Origin: [Phialemoniopsis] sp. UDSM-2020
Lineage: Eukaryota > Ascomycota > Sordariomycetes > Thyridiales > Thyridiaceae
DNA: 64,000 nt
Assembly: GCA_018873225.1 (NCBI GenBank)
Contig: JAEILZ010000004.1
Coordinates: 434,001 to 498,000 of the forward strand
Direction: 5' to 3'
In this document: piece by piece, positions 12,766 to 23,295 of the stretch
Layout of the letters: every line of letters begins with the position of its first letter
How positions within the stretch are numbered: position 1 is the stretch's first letter
Notes under the pieces: generated by a model
Databases searched by the model: none
What the model was told of the DNA's origin: nothing
Seen by the model: only the letters and a program-made list of their open reading frames with translations
Position numbers and translations under genes: made by a program

Positions 12766-13995
12766 ATGCGAGCAACATTCGCTGCTGCCCTGCTGTCAGT
12801 TGCTACCGTATCAGAGGCTTGCCTTGAGCATGTGCAGCTCGCTACCCGAGGAAACCATTTCTTCCCCATACGCAATGTCGAATCGATTCCCAAGAAGACG
12901 GCTATCGACAACGTCCGCGTCTTTGACCATGACCATTTCACCGACCCACAGACCGTGATCCTCGGGTTAGATGGTACAATCACCGAATGCGGAGATGATA
13001 TCGAGACCAGGGTTGACGGGGAAGGCCGATTCCTTCTCCCGGGTCTCATCGACGCTCACGTCCACATCTCGGGACTCGAAGCTCTCGAGAACATCACCGC
13101 CTACGGAGTGACGACGACTCTGAACATGAACTGCGTCGACTACACCCTGTGCGACTCCTTGCGCAACCAGTCTGGACTGGCCTCCTTCTTCACGGCCGGG
13201 CAGTCGGCCGTTGGAGCCGGCACCAAGCATGCCCAGATGCTCCAGCGGCCAGACGACCAGCTCGTGCATCCAGACTCGGACATTGACCAGATGGTAAACT
13301 GGGCGTTCGGCAACGGCAGCGACTGGGTCAAGATCACCGCCGAGGAGAACGGCCCCTCGCAGGCGCAACAAGACGAGTTCGTCGCGCACTCGCACTCGGC
13401 CCACGGCAAGCAGACCATGACGCACGCCGCCGACCTCGCATCCTGCGCCCAGGCCATCGCCTCCCGCACCGACGGCATCCAGCACATCCCCGACGATGGC
13501 CTGCTCCCGCCCTGCCTGGTCGAAGCCATCAAACGCAACGGGCAGCGTGTCACCCCTACGATGAACATTTTCCGCTTCGGCTACTCGGACCCGCGCATCG
13601 CGGCGTTCTTGGGCAAATCTAATGGCACGGGCTCGTACGAGAACGTAATCGAGAACGTGCGCAGGCTGCACGCGGCGGGCGTGCCGCTGGTGGCTGGGAC
13701 GGACGCCGTGGGGCCCATCACGGCGGAGATCGTGGTGCCGTTTGGGCTTACGCTGCACTGGGAGCTGGAGCACCTCGTCGAGGCCGGGCTGTCGCCTGCC
13801 GAGGCGCTGCGGGCGGCGACGGTCGAGGCCGCCCGCGGGCACCGGCTGCTCGACAGGGGTAGGGTCGCGCCTGGCTTGCGCAGTGATCTTTTGCTGCTGA
13901 ACTCTGACCCGGTCTTGAACATTTCCAATACGCAGGATATTGCCAAGGTCTGGGTTGGTGGCGTGGAGGTCGCGAAGGTAGTTTCGAGGAGTTAG
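12766..13995 (+). CDS. Secreted metal-dependent amidohydrolase
   Basis: Intronless gene for 409 residues. A signal peptide (about residues 1-17) is followed by an imidazolonepropionase-like amidohydrolase. The full metal set is visible: His98-x-His100 (DAHVH) after the GxxLLPGLID strand, Lys189 (WVKIT), His220 (THAAD), His240 (QHIPDD) and Asp313 (GTDAVG). This predicts a TIM-barrel binuclear metallohydrolase that cuts amide, peptide or ring C-N bonds outside the cell. Related secreted fungal enzymes include peptidase-like and mycotoxin-degrading amidohydrolases, but the substrate is not readable. The neighbouring peptide transporter and Zn2Cys6 regulator suggest a role in nitrogen scavenging (inference). 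Confidence 0.9.
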   Translation: MRATFAAALLSVATVSEACLEHVQLATRGNHFFPIRNVESIPKKTAIDNVRVFDHDHFTDPQTVILGLDGTITECGDDIETRVDGEGRFLLPGLIDAHVHISGLEALENITAYGVTTTLNMNCVDYTLCDSLRNQSGLASFFTAGQSAVGAGTKHAQMLQRPDDQLVHPDSDIDQMVNWAFGNGSDWVKITAEENGPSQAQQDEFVAHSHSAHGKQTMTHAADLASCAQAIASRTDGIQHIPDDGLLPPCLVEAIKRNGQRVTPTMNIFRFGYSDPRIAAFLGKSNGTGSYENVIENVRRLHAAGVPLVAGTDAVGPITAEIVVPFGLTLHWELEHLVEAGLSPAEALRAATVEAARGHRLLDRGRVAPGLRSDLLLLNSDPVLNISNTQDIAKVWVGGVEVAKVVSRS

Positions 13996-14345
13996 TTGCA
14001 GGTTACACTCGCCGCCATTCTCAACAATCCCCACTCGGGTCGATGGGAAAGATCAGGGAAAGTCCGTGGCATTAGTATTGGGAAAATGTCAACAACCACT
14101 CGAGAGCCAGCTTTCGAACACCTGAAGTCTAGACTAGGCGCTTAACGCCACTTTATGCAGCCAAGCTCGCCCACCAATAGGACCTGTGCATCAAGTTGAG
14201 GCGCCTTGACAGCCGCACTAGGTTTCACTTTCAGCTGAGCCGTAGTTCCAAGACTGGCGCCTTGACTATGAATTATCTCACATCACTCAATGGTCTGTCC
14301 TGGAACCCAACTTCGTGAAGTTCCGAATGACTGATGTAGCTAGCC
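13996..14345. other. Short intergenic region
   Basis: No gene seen between the amidohydrolase stop and the HET gene start; probable terminator and promoter sequence. Confidence 0.5.
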
Positions 14346-17098
14346 ATGAGCCGATGGCATGAGACCTCGTGCAGAGATCCTAACATCCGCGTGAGTCCTG
14401 ATGGAGAGCCGCAATGTCAAAATTGCCAAGGGTGTTCCAGAGAGCTCTTGGATAGAATCCAGATCACCGGGTCGAGTTCGATCCCGCCGATCCCTCCAGA
14501 TGAAGTCCCCGGCAAGCTCAATCTTCGGTGGCCGTCGACAATTCCGTACAAAGGTCGAGCTGCATTGACAACGACGACGGAGAGGCTCGATACACTTGAG
14601 CCAGTAAGTGACATGCCCGAAACTGCTCCCCGCCCCGAAGCCTTCCCCGTCTACGACCGGACCTTGTCTTCCCACGAGTTCCGTCTCCTCTGTCTGCCCG
14701 CCGTCACAGACACGACGGACGAGCTGCATGCGTTACATTTCACGTTGGAAACGTACACACACGACAACTGCCCAGAGTACGAAACAGTATCATATACATG
14801 GGCCGGCGAAGACGGCGACGGAAGACTGCAAGTAGCACCGCACTGCCATCCACGTCTAATAACGAGAGACGCTAATGGCGACCCGCAGAATCTCTCCCGT
14901 CTACGTCGGCCCCTACTGGGACATCCTCATGGCGACCAAGAATTGCACCGCCATGCTCCGCCGCCTGCAACCCTGGCGCGGCGTGCGCATGCTCTGGGTC
15001 GACGCCGTGTGCATCAACCAGAGCGATGTCGCCGAGCGCGGCTCCCAGGTGGCCAAGATGGACCGCATCTACGCCGAGTGCGAGCGCGTCGTCGTCTGGC
15101 TCGGCGAGGACCTGGTGCGGCGCGTGCCTGGGCAGCACCCGCCGCGCAGGCAGCTGCATGAGCTCGAGACCAAGAAGCGGTACATAGAGCCGGGGAGTGC
15201 CGGAGGAGCAGATGCACAGGTCAGTGAAGGGCTGACGTTGAAGGAGATCTTGTCGCGAAAGTACTTTAGTAGAGTGTGGGTTATACAAGAGCTCGTGCTC
15301 TCCCGCCGCGCAATTTTCCTCGTCGGCGACGCCGTCCTAGAGGCCGACGAGTCCCTAGCACGCCGCCTAGACAAACCCCAGCAGCGACCACATGGACAGC
15401 AAAACCAACCCCGACCCGTCGACGACAACTCCCCCTCCTTCCGCTGGGAGGATACCGACGCCCCCTGGGTCCGCCACCTCTCGCAGCGCTACTTCCCCTA
15501 CCAGTCCTACGCCGAGCTCATGGCCCTGACCTCCAAGTCGCGCGCCTCGGACCCGCGCGACAAGTTCTTCGCCGTCATGGCCCTCTTCGACATGACACCG
15601 CAATACCGCACCGCGTTCACGCCGGACTACAGCCTGAGCTGCCAGCACGTCTTTGTCGGCTTCTTCGCGCACTGCATGTTCAAGCAGCGCGACCTGTGGC
15701 TCCTGTATGGCGCGTCGGGTGCCGCGGCTCGCGGGGCTGAGGGACCCTCGTGGGTGCCCAGGTGGCGGTCGGACGAGGCGTGGGCGCGGGCGTTTGAGCC
15801 TGCTGTCGAGAAGGGTAAGAATGCATGGTGGAGGACCATCGAGGAGTGGATCAAGGAGGAGGCTGAGGAGCCGTGGACGGAGGTATGCCCTACATGTTTG
15901 CTCCTCTCTCACTAACTATAAAGCTAACCTTCTGTGATAGATCCTCCACTTCGACAGCCAAGCAGGCGACCAAGGCACAGTATTCAAGCTGCGCCCGTGG
16001 CACCGCGGCGCCAACATCGACGCCAAAACGGGCGCCATATCGATGAACCTCACGCGCCTGACCCCTCTCGCCTCGCACGTCCGGTACCTCCAGGCCGTCG
16101 GCCCGCTGCACCTGCACGCCGCGGCCGTCAGCCCGGACTACGACGTGTACCTCTGGTCGCGGCACGCAGGGTTGCACTTCCTCGCCGAAAAGGGCGACGA
16201 GCTCTTCCTGCTCAACCCGGGCTTGTCGCGGCTGATCTATCTCCTCTTACGCCCAACATCCTCCACAGGTCGGGAGTACAACCTCGTCGCGGCCTTCCCG
16301 GAGGTCTTCTTCGCCCAGATGGACAGAACAAAGACAGCGCGCGCGCACAACGCCAACGTGCGCCTCGAGGGCACGCACCGCTCGCTTGAGGCGCTGCACG
16401 GCAGCCTGCACGCCGACATCGACCTGCTGTGCAGCCAGATGGGCCAGCAGCTCAACACGGGGTGGTTCGGCGCCGAGATCAAGGCGTGTTTCCCCGTCCC
16501 CCGGCTGAACCGGTCCACGAGCGTGGGCAGCGTGCTTGATGTGCTGCTCGCGCTACTAGCCTCCGAGCTCAAGATGCCCGAGATCAGCTCAGTAGGGAGC
16601 GGAGGGTTCGAAGCAGCGTACGTCGCGTGCGTCGACCCGGTGTTCCAGCCGCGCATCAACAATGGGTACATCGAGCTGACGATGCCAGTCGAAGAATGGC
16701 GGGACCTGGTCGGGGACTACGTCGAGATCGCGCGCCCCTGGGAGCGTCTGTGGGGCCATGGTAGCCGCAAGAGGTGGGAGCCGATGGGGGAGACGAGCAG
16801 CTGGCCCGGCCAGTCCTTCTGGATGCTGGCCAAGGGGGAGGCGAATGAGGCGGCCAAGGTGCGGTGGCGGATGGAGTGGGTGGCCGAAGAGGTGTGGAAG
16901 CTGATCAAGGCCCTAGGCCTGCACGAGCTGTACAAGATCGGGTATCAGGGCCAGACGCCCGGGAAATACGATCTGAGGGGCAGGCTGAAAGCCGGGCCGC
17001 AGGAGGAGGACAGGTTCCGAGCTAGTTATCGCCAACATCAGCAGGATCTGCGGGAGGCGAAGTTAGACGGCAGCACGTTCATGGTCTCGATCGGTTGA
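14346..17098 (+). CDS. HET-domain (heterokaryon incompatibility) protein
   Basis: Three exons (14346-14827, 14889-15882, 15941-17098) encode 877 residues. A HET domain starts at Tyr145 (YETVSYTWAG) and continues after the first intron with VGPYWDILMATKNC, MLWVDAVCINQ and AKMDRIYAECERVVVWLG, the classic core. HET domains trigger cell death when unlike fungal individuals fuse. The N-terminus has His5, Cys9, Cys24, Cys27 and Cys30 (WHETSC...CQNCQGC), a possible zinc knuckle seen in other large HET proteins. The C-terminal 500 residues have no motif I know. The first intron only keeps frame if its donor is GCAAGT at 14828, a GC-AG intron; the GT three bases later breaks the HET frame. The ATG at 14346 is chosen because it keeps the Cys-rich N-terminus. 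Confidence 0.88.
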
Positions 17099-17251
17099 GG
17101 CACTGTAAAGGTCGGAAGTAGGTAGCAGCAGAAATCATATTGGACAGTGAGTACACATTGTAGATTGACTCACGGGACCACAGCCTTTGGTGTGTTTTGA
17201 TCATGTCTTCGGTAGGTCTGGTACAAATTCATGGACAGGGTATTGTGGCAC

Positions 17252-19138
17252 TTATCTGCCTACGTGCTCTCTCAGCCCCTTGGTGCGAAGCGTCATCTTA
17301 GTCTCCCTCTCGTCAAACGGCAGTCCGAAAACGGAACCACCATTGCTTCCTAGTTCCCGACCAGCATGCGCATTTCCATTGGCACCCACTCCCAGGGCCT
17401 TCTTTAACTCATCGCCCTGCTTGGCCATCGCCTCGCTGTCGCCGCTGCCCCGTCGACTCCCGCCCGCGCTGCTCGTCTCGTCCACGCTCAGTGCCATGCC
17501 TCTGGCTGGCATCCTGCCCGCCCACAGGCCCCTGACACCACCCTTCTTGCGCTCGGGCAGCTCGTCAGTGCCGGCGCTGCACACGTACAGTAGGTATTTC
17601 AAGTTGGGCAGGGTGTGGCGGATGTCGACGACACGCAGGCCCTGCGAATTACACAGGCGCTCGATATCCTTGTTGAGCAGGAACCAGGCGTAGTCGAAGC
17701 GGTACTGGGCGCTGGATCCGCCGCGCGGCAGGTAGAGAGGAAACTCGCGCTGCTGGTCGGGCAGCATGCTGATGTCGTCGCGGATGGTGGAGCGGGAGCC
17801 GAAGCGGCGGATCTCATAGGGCAGGGCCACGCCGAGGTAGTGCTCGAGCGAGAAGGCGAGGGCGGCGACGAAACTCAGCCCTGCGGAGAGCTCGTCCTCG
17901 CTCACGGCCGACTTGGACAGTGATGGGCCGTAGACGGTGTTGGGTAGCCGTACGCCGCAAATGTTGAAAGCCAGCGGTTCCCCGGAAGCTACCGGTGTGA
18001 TAGGGAAGATCTTGGTCAAGTCTTCGCATATCCGGCGCCGTTGACCTCGAATGTCCACATTCGTGACATCTAGCGCCTCTCTCGAGCCTGGCAGCTTCTC
18101 GCGCGCATTCTCAACATCCGTAGCCGCTTTCTCCTGTAGGTCCTGGCCGAGCTTGATGGCTTCCCGACGTGCCTGTATAGACGCCTTCAACTCGTCTCGT
18201 CGCTTCTGCGCGATTGTGAGGGCTCGTTGTTGCTGGGACACGAATTTTGTCGCGAGCTTGAGCTTGTCCTGTGCCTCAGGCACTTCATTGATCGTCTCGC
18301 GCACGATGATATCGTTTATTTGCGCAGCGAGCTTCTCCTGCGTCGCTAGCGCATCTTGTACGGAGTTGTCGAGAGTCGCGAGTTTCATGAGGGCATTGTA
18401 GGAGGAGGTGGGAAGCGAAGGACCGCGCTTGGGCGGGGGTGTCTTGCCCTTGAGGTCGTATGCGTACACGCCGTCGATGAGGTGGAAGACGAGGCAGTTC
18501 GGTGGGAAGTGTACGTTTTGTAGCTCGCCGAGGAAGCTCAGGAATCGGAGGTCGATCTCTTCCTCCAGGAGAAGCTGCCATTTCTGGTTTCGATCGGCCC
18601 AGATCTTGACGGTGACCTGGGGTAGTCTCGTGACAAAAGGGCCCAGTTCGGATAGTTCGAAGAATCGGAAATTGAAGTTCTAAATGTCGTCGCACTCAAG
18701 CGTCAGTGAATGAGAGGCAGACCGTCGTGAACCCCTGCTTACCGTAGCTCGCTCTCCGACCTCACTGATGTAGACAGGGTCTTCTGCGCCCTGACAATGC
18801 AGCGTAAAGAAGACGTCGGCCACCTTAGCTTCGACGGTAATCTCAAGCTGCTTCTGCCTCGTCAAGGGGCTCGCGCCAGCCAGGTTGGTGCTGCGCCTGC
18901 GCTTGCCGGCCTGGGGCCGCAGCTGCTGGAGGTTCTCGCTCGAATGGGTCTGGTGGAGCTTGGAGGTTTCGCGCAGGGTCTCGAGCTTGCTCGGGGACAT
19001 GTTGATGGCAGCATCGTCAATAGTCTGGCCTCGAGGGCGGGCGAAGCTCAGGTTGCGCAGGGAGAGGCCTCGGAGGTGCCGGAGCCTGCGGTTCTGTGGG
19101 AGGAGGAGGGGACGCGAGGATGACGCGGGCGCGGACAT
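17252..19138 (-). CDS. vps38: Vps38/UVRAG-like subunit of PI3-kinase complex II
   Basis: Two exons (19138-18743 and 18679-17252, phase 0) give 607 residues. An N-terminal C2-like beta region (IRxLRHLRGLSLRNLSF to about residue 220) is followed by a long alpha-helical coiled coil (about 250-380, rich in K, E, Q and R). After it comes the conserved Atg14/UVRAG C-terminal domain with VRLPNTVYGPSLS, ALAFSLEHYLGVALPYEIR and RFGSRSTIRDDIS. Vps38/UVRAG binds Vps30/Beclin and directs the Vps34 lipid kinase to endosomes for sorting and vacuolar traffic. The Ser/Gly-rich tail is probably disordered. Alternative: an Atg14 orthologue, less likely because of the N-terminal C2 region. This is the most clearly conserved housekeeping gene in the window. 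Confidence 0.85.
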
Positions 19139-20219
19139 GGTTTCATGATGGAGCTGCAGCGAGCAGCAGTCGGCAAGCGCTTGTGCGCATGGATAGTTGA
19201 CTGTACTTGCCTTATGCTACTGTGGATGCGACGCTGAGGGTATCAAGAAGGAGAACGCTCTGCAAAAGAGATCAATAATGAGGTTGCTCACGAGCTTGGG
19301 AGAGGAAGTGGGCAGCTTTGGCGTCATCAGATGGCAGCTTCGCTTCGATTGGACAGTGGGGAATGAATTTCACTGCTGTTGATTCACGCTAAAGAAGCTG
19401 CTGTGGGCGCCTGGCCCGTGCGTTTAACAGCGCTCAGAGTGCCAAAGATTCACCCCTGATTCACTCCACTCCAACCTCAGGTTAAGCTGAATCTGGATCA
19501 TGAGTTGAGATGAAGCTACTCTGTTGTATGACTGAATGCATTGAGCGAACACGCTGTCATAATTATAAAAACTAAAAGCGCAGAAAAGGATCAGTTGTTC
19601 TGGATTGACCAAGTTGAATGCGAACAAGGCTAATCATCGAGTCCTGCTGGCGGTTGGCAAACAAAGAACCTTGGAACTGATGATGATACGAATACGACCT
19701 GGAGGCTGCAGATGCATCTGTGCCACTCCCATCAACGTCATTCTCAAGACCAATCTCGAGCTTTGGCCTTGCTGAGAGAACCGCAAGCACAGCTGCCGCT
19801 CAGGCCGATCGCCGCCGCAAGGCCGCATCCATCCTCGCCGATGCAATACATCTGCAAGCCGACCTGACGCGGCTCGCCCGTCGGCTGAATGCCCTCCCCA
19901 TGGCCATCCGCACTCCGGCAAAAAGTGTAGTCATCTGGGAGTCAGCTCAATTATTACTTGCTGCGTCAACCCACCTTATATGTGCCCCGGATTTTCAATA
20001 TTGACCTCCTCGGCACTTTGGCCTCTGTACGGGGTTAAGGATGCGGCACCGCTCCTCGTATTGGCTTGGCATACGTTGACCTGCGGCGGGTGAGCACGCG
20101 TATAAGTCAATCGCCGTGCCCAGGCAAGATGCCCTGCTGGCAATGGTGGTCCTTAAGTGCTTTTCTCGGTACCAATTGGCTTCACCCTGCCGCAGCCAAA
20201 GCTCGACGTCACGAACAAG
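19139..20219. other. Intergenic region of 1.1 kb between divergent genes
   Basis: No gene supported. Readings at 19634-19921 (minus) and 19720-20004 (plus) overlap each other and lack motifs. The right end contains a TATAAG element described separately. Confidence 0.45.
20101..20106 (+). promoter_or_regulatory. TATA-like element of the secreted hydrolase gene
   Basis: TATAAG lies 114 bases before the chosen ATG at 20220, a normal distance for fungal core promoters. It supports the 20220 start over the upstream in-frame ATG at 20157, although both would lie downstream of it. Confidence 0.35.
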
Positions 20220-21341
20220 ATGTCGCTTCGCGCACTCGTCCTGACCCTTCTCGCCGGCGCTGCCTCCGCCGCCGCAGTCGCAGAGCCAGACTACGGCGTG
20301 CGGAAACGCCCCATCGTCCTCGACCGCTCCGGCGGCTTCTCCATCGGCGGCAAGCAGATCTCAGCCCCAAATAACCCCAACATGACCCTGTCCTGCGACC
20401 ACGGCTACGTCGAGTACTTCCTGCCCCGTCGGTCGCGCTCCACCTCGATCGTCCTCTGGCACAGCTCCAGCACCCAGGTCTGGCAGAACCGCTGGGACGG
20501 CGGCGAGGGGTACAAGGACAAGCTCCTGCGCCGCAACTACCCGGTCTACCTCTGGGACGGCCCGCGCGTCGGCCGCGCCAACTGGGCCTGCGAGCCCATC
20601 AACTACGTGCCCCAGTACCGCGACCAGGGCAATTTCGGCGCCTGGAACTTTGGCCCGACGTACCCGATGTGGTGGCCCGACGTGCAGTTTCCGACCGACA
20701 GCTACGCCGCCTGGGACCAGGCCACGCGTGCACGCTACGACGAGTTCGACACGGCCGCCAACGTCGAGCTGCAGTCCGACGCCGCTGCCATCGCTGCCGA
20801 CTCGGGCCGTTTAGGTAGCGATATCGTCTACTTGACCAACTCGGCCGGCGGCCTGCGCGCCATGATGACGACGACCAAGAGCAATGGCACCAACATTAAG
20901 GGCATCGTCACCTACGAAAGCATCGGCTACGTCTTCCCCGACAACGCCGGCGTCAAGGCCGGAAACGGTGGTTTCGGTCCCTTTGTCGTGCCGCTCGAGC
21001 GCTTCAAGAAGTTGGCCAAGGTGACGGCCATCCAGTTCGTCTGGGGCGACAACCGCGCCGACGACATGGAGTCGGTCAAGCAGTCGCGCCTCGCGGCCGA
21101 GCTCATCAACAAGTACGGCGGCAACGCCGAGGTGCTCAAGCTCGGCGAGGTCGGGCTTAAGGGAAGCACGCACATCCCCTTTGCCGACATGGACAACGAC
21201 AAGGTCGCCGCGCTGCTGGACAAGTTCTTGAAGAAGAATAAGTTGGACAGGTACGCGCGGCCGGCAGTTCCTCAGCACGGTGGCGGTGATGACGGCGACG
21301 ACGATGACGATGATGACGATGGAGATGAGGACGAAGATTGA
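20220..21341 (+). CDS. Secreted alpha/beta hydrolase with poly-Asp tail
   Basis: Intronless, 373 residues from the ATG at 20220, which begins a good signal peptide (MSLRALVLTLLAGAASAAA). The body is an alpha/beta-hydrolase fold: HGxxxxxW-like IVLWHSSSTQVW, probable nucleophile Ser208 in NSAGG, candidate acid Asp277 in VWGDN and catalytic His318 in STHIPF. It resembles secreted esterase-like hydrolases of fungi and bacteria, and the substrate is unknown. The nucleophile elbow reads N-S-A-G-G rather than the usual G-x-S-x-G, so the first Gly is replaced. The last 25 residues are almost only Asp, Glu and Gly, encoded by a GAC/GAT repeat tract at 21288-21338. Confidence 0.82.
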   Translation: MSLRALVLTLLAGAASAAAVAEPDYGVRKRPIVLDRSGGFSIGGKQISAPNNPNMTLSCDHGYVEYFLPRRSRSTSIVLWHSSSTQVWQNRWDGGEGYKDKLLRRNYPVYLWDGPRVGRANWACEPINYVPQYRDQGNFGAWNFGPTYPMWWPDVQFPTDSYAAWDQATRARYDEFDTAANVELQSDAAAIAADSGRLGSDIVYLTNSAGGLRAMMTTTKSNGTNIKGIVTYESIGYVFPDNAGVKAGNGGFGPFVVPLERFKKLAKVTAIQFVWGDNRADDMESVKQSRLAAELINKYGGNAEVLKLGEVGLKGSTHIPFADMDNDKVAALLDKFLKKNKLDRYARPAVPQHGGGDDGDDDDDDDDGDEDED

Positions 21342-23295
21342 GTCTGACTGCGGTCAATTTGTCCAAAAAAGTAAAACATAATTGATTGAAGTTCCTCTTG
21401 CCAAACCTCGACCCAGCCTACACCAGCTCTACTCTGGTGAATTCTCCAGATGTACTTTGCAGAGGGAGAACCAATGATGCAATTTGTCAATGACATCTAC
21501 TCTTTAGGCTAGTTACAGTGCTTGTGGTCTTGGCACTGGCGAGTCCCGCGACTTTGACGAATGTCAAGTGTATAGCGGTGCGCCGCCCTGTCTTCAAGGC
21601 CGTTAGTGAACGCCACGGCTTGAACCCCTGAATACTCTTCAGAGATTTGTGTGCAGCTGTTCATGGTAAATGAGCAGGCCAGCATGAAAGACTATTGCCA
21701 AATCAAGGTAGTTCTGAGATGCCACCCAGCGCCACATGTTCTACGTAGTACGTACTACGGAGATGCGCTAGGCACATGCAAGAGCCTCAAGGCCACTGCT
21801 GACATGGATGCACAGATCTTTGGCATGCTGCAATTTCCTAGTCCTTCAAATGCAATTTCAGCCTCCTACGGAACGCACCAGTGGCGCGAGCTATCGATCG
21901 TGGCCTTGCCGCGATGCCGCGTTGTGGGGGATCCCTAGCCTCCCGCCAGCCGGAGCTCTTTTCCGGGGCGATGGACAGAGCCGCCAAGCTGAAGCACCTT
22001 CGCGACCGAAGTGCTCATCGTTGTAATCGTGACCAGGAAGTCAAAATTGAATATACGACGTGTATCTTATCTCATTGTCGCTTATCGTTACTTTTGGTCA
22101 TCGAATACGCCAGGCTCAGCTCGTTCACTCGAGATATTGCGGCGTGCCTTTTGCTCTCATGACAGAAGCGCCACTGTCTCTACTCAAGAGTCCCGTTCAT
22201 TCTTAACCTGAAGATGCTTACTTGATTTGCATGCTCTGGAACCCCTTGCAGCATGCTTAAGTTTGTTTAGCGGGGAGCCATGCCGAAAGCGGAGTCCAGA
22301 TCCGCCCTATTCCGAGTCGTGTGTCGAGAAGCTGGAGCTAGTGCTTCCTAGCTGACGTTCTTCGCCTTGAGGAGCGACGGCCTAGATACAACTACCTAAC
22401 CCCCTGGATCAAAAGTACCCGTACACCATGATATACACAGACCATTCTACCACACTCTGTCTTTCGCATTATAGCAGGTTCAGACATTGGATACAGCCAT
22501 TCAAGATGCTGAGCAGCCCTGGCCACTTGTCCAGGTACACACTTATCCCAGGCGTTGCCAGAAGGTGGAAGATCGGCAAGTACCCGGGCCCTTGACATGT
22601 ACTAGCCAATGCACGAATTGGAGGGAGTGTTATCTCCTAAAAAAGACTTCGTGAGTATGTAGGTGACGTTAAATCTAAGCTAGGCATGTCAACTATACGC
22701 CAAGTATTGAGACAGTTGAGGGCGCCGCTCTTGACCAGCGTATACTTTCGCGTGTCTGGCATGCGTTGGAGACCCCTCAGAGGGATAGCTTTCCAACGAC
22801 CATGTTACGTACCTGGTCTTCCTCTCTCTTATCCAAACTTTGTTCCACCTCGGATCCGTTCTCCATCTGCGATAGTCCAGCCCTCGAATTAACCTTCCCA
22901 GGCATCGCGAAGAGATACAACGAACACTTGCACCGTTTCCGAAGAAAGACACCATGATGCTCCTCGGTACTGAAAAGATTATTACGTTCAGACGATAATC
23001 ACTTCCTGTGCCCATTGGGTATCCGGAACCTTGGTAGGCCCCAAGGGCCTGGGCTTTGACCCGAATACATCTTCCTCTGGTATGCCTCATCCGGACTTTG
23101 GGACACGGGAGCCTTCTTTTGAAATGACTCCTACCAGCGGAGTCTGGTAGCGAGGAGATTGTCTTGCGTTGAACAAGTGTTCTTTCCGTTGAGATCTCAT
23201 CACTGACCGAAGAAAAAATCGAAAGTTTCCCATCTATCACGAAGCACACCGCCGCCGCATCCCCCGAGGGGCAATAGCAGCATCGTCACCCAAAA
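21342..23295. other. Gene-poor stretch of about 2 kb
   Basis: No gene supported. Short readings on both strands (for example minus 22689-23249) lack motifs and have unlikely composition. A perfect 16-base palindrome is described separately. The right end must hold the promoter of the mannosyltransferase. Confidence 0.45.
21744..21759. repeat. 16-bp perfect palindrome
   Basis: The bases cgtagtac are followed directly by their reverse complement gtactacg. It lies in non-coding DNA 400 bases after the hydrolase gene. Role unknown. Confidence 0.6.

Noticed and set aside
12967..14034. Minus-strand reading of 355 codons over the amidohydrolase
   Set aside because: Antisense shadow of a GC-rich gene with complete active-site residues on the plus strand.
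22689..23249. Open minus-strand reading of 186 codons upstream of the mannosyltransferase
   Set aside because: No motif, no likely amino-acid composition, and it covers the promoter of the gene on the other strand.
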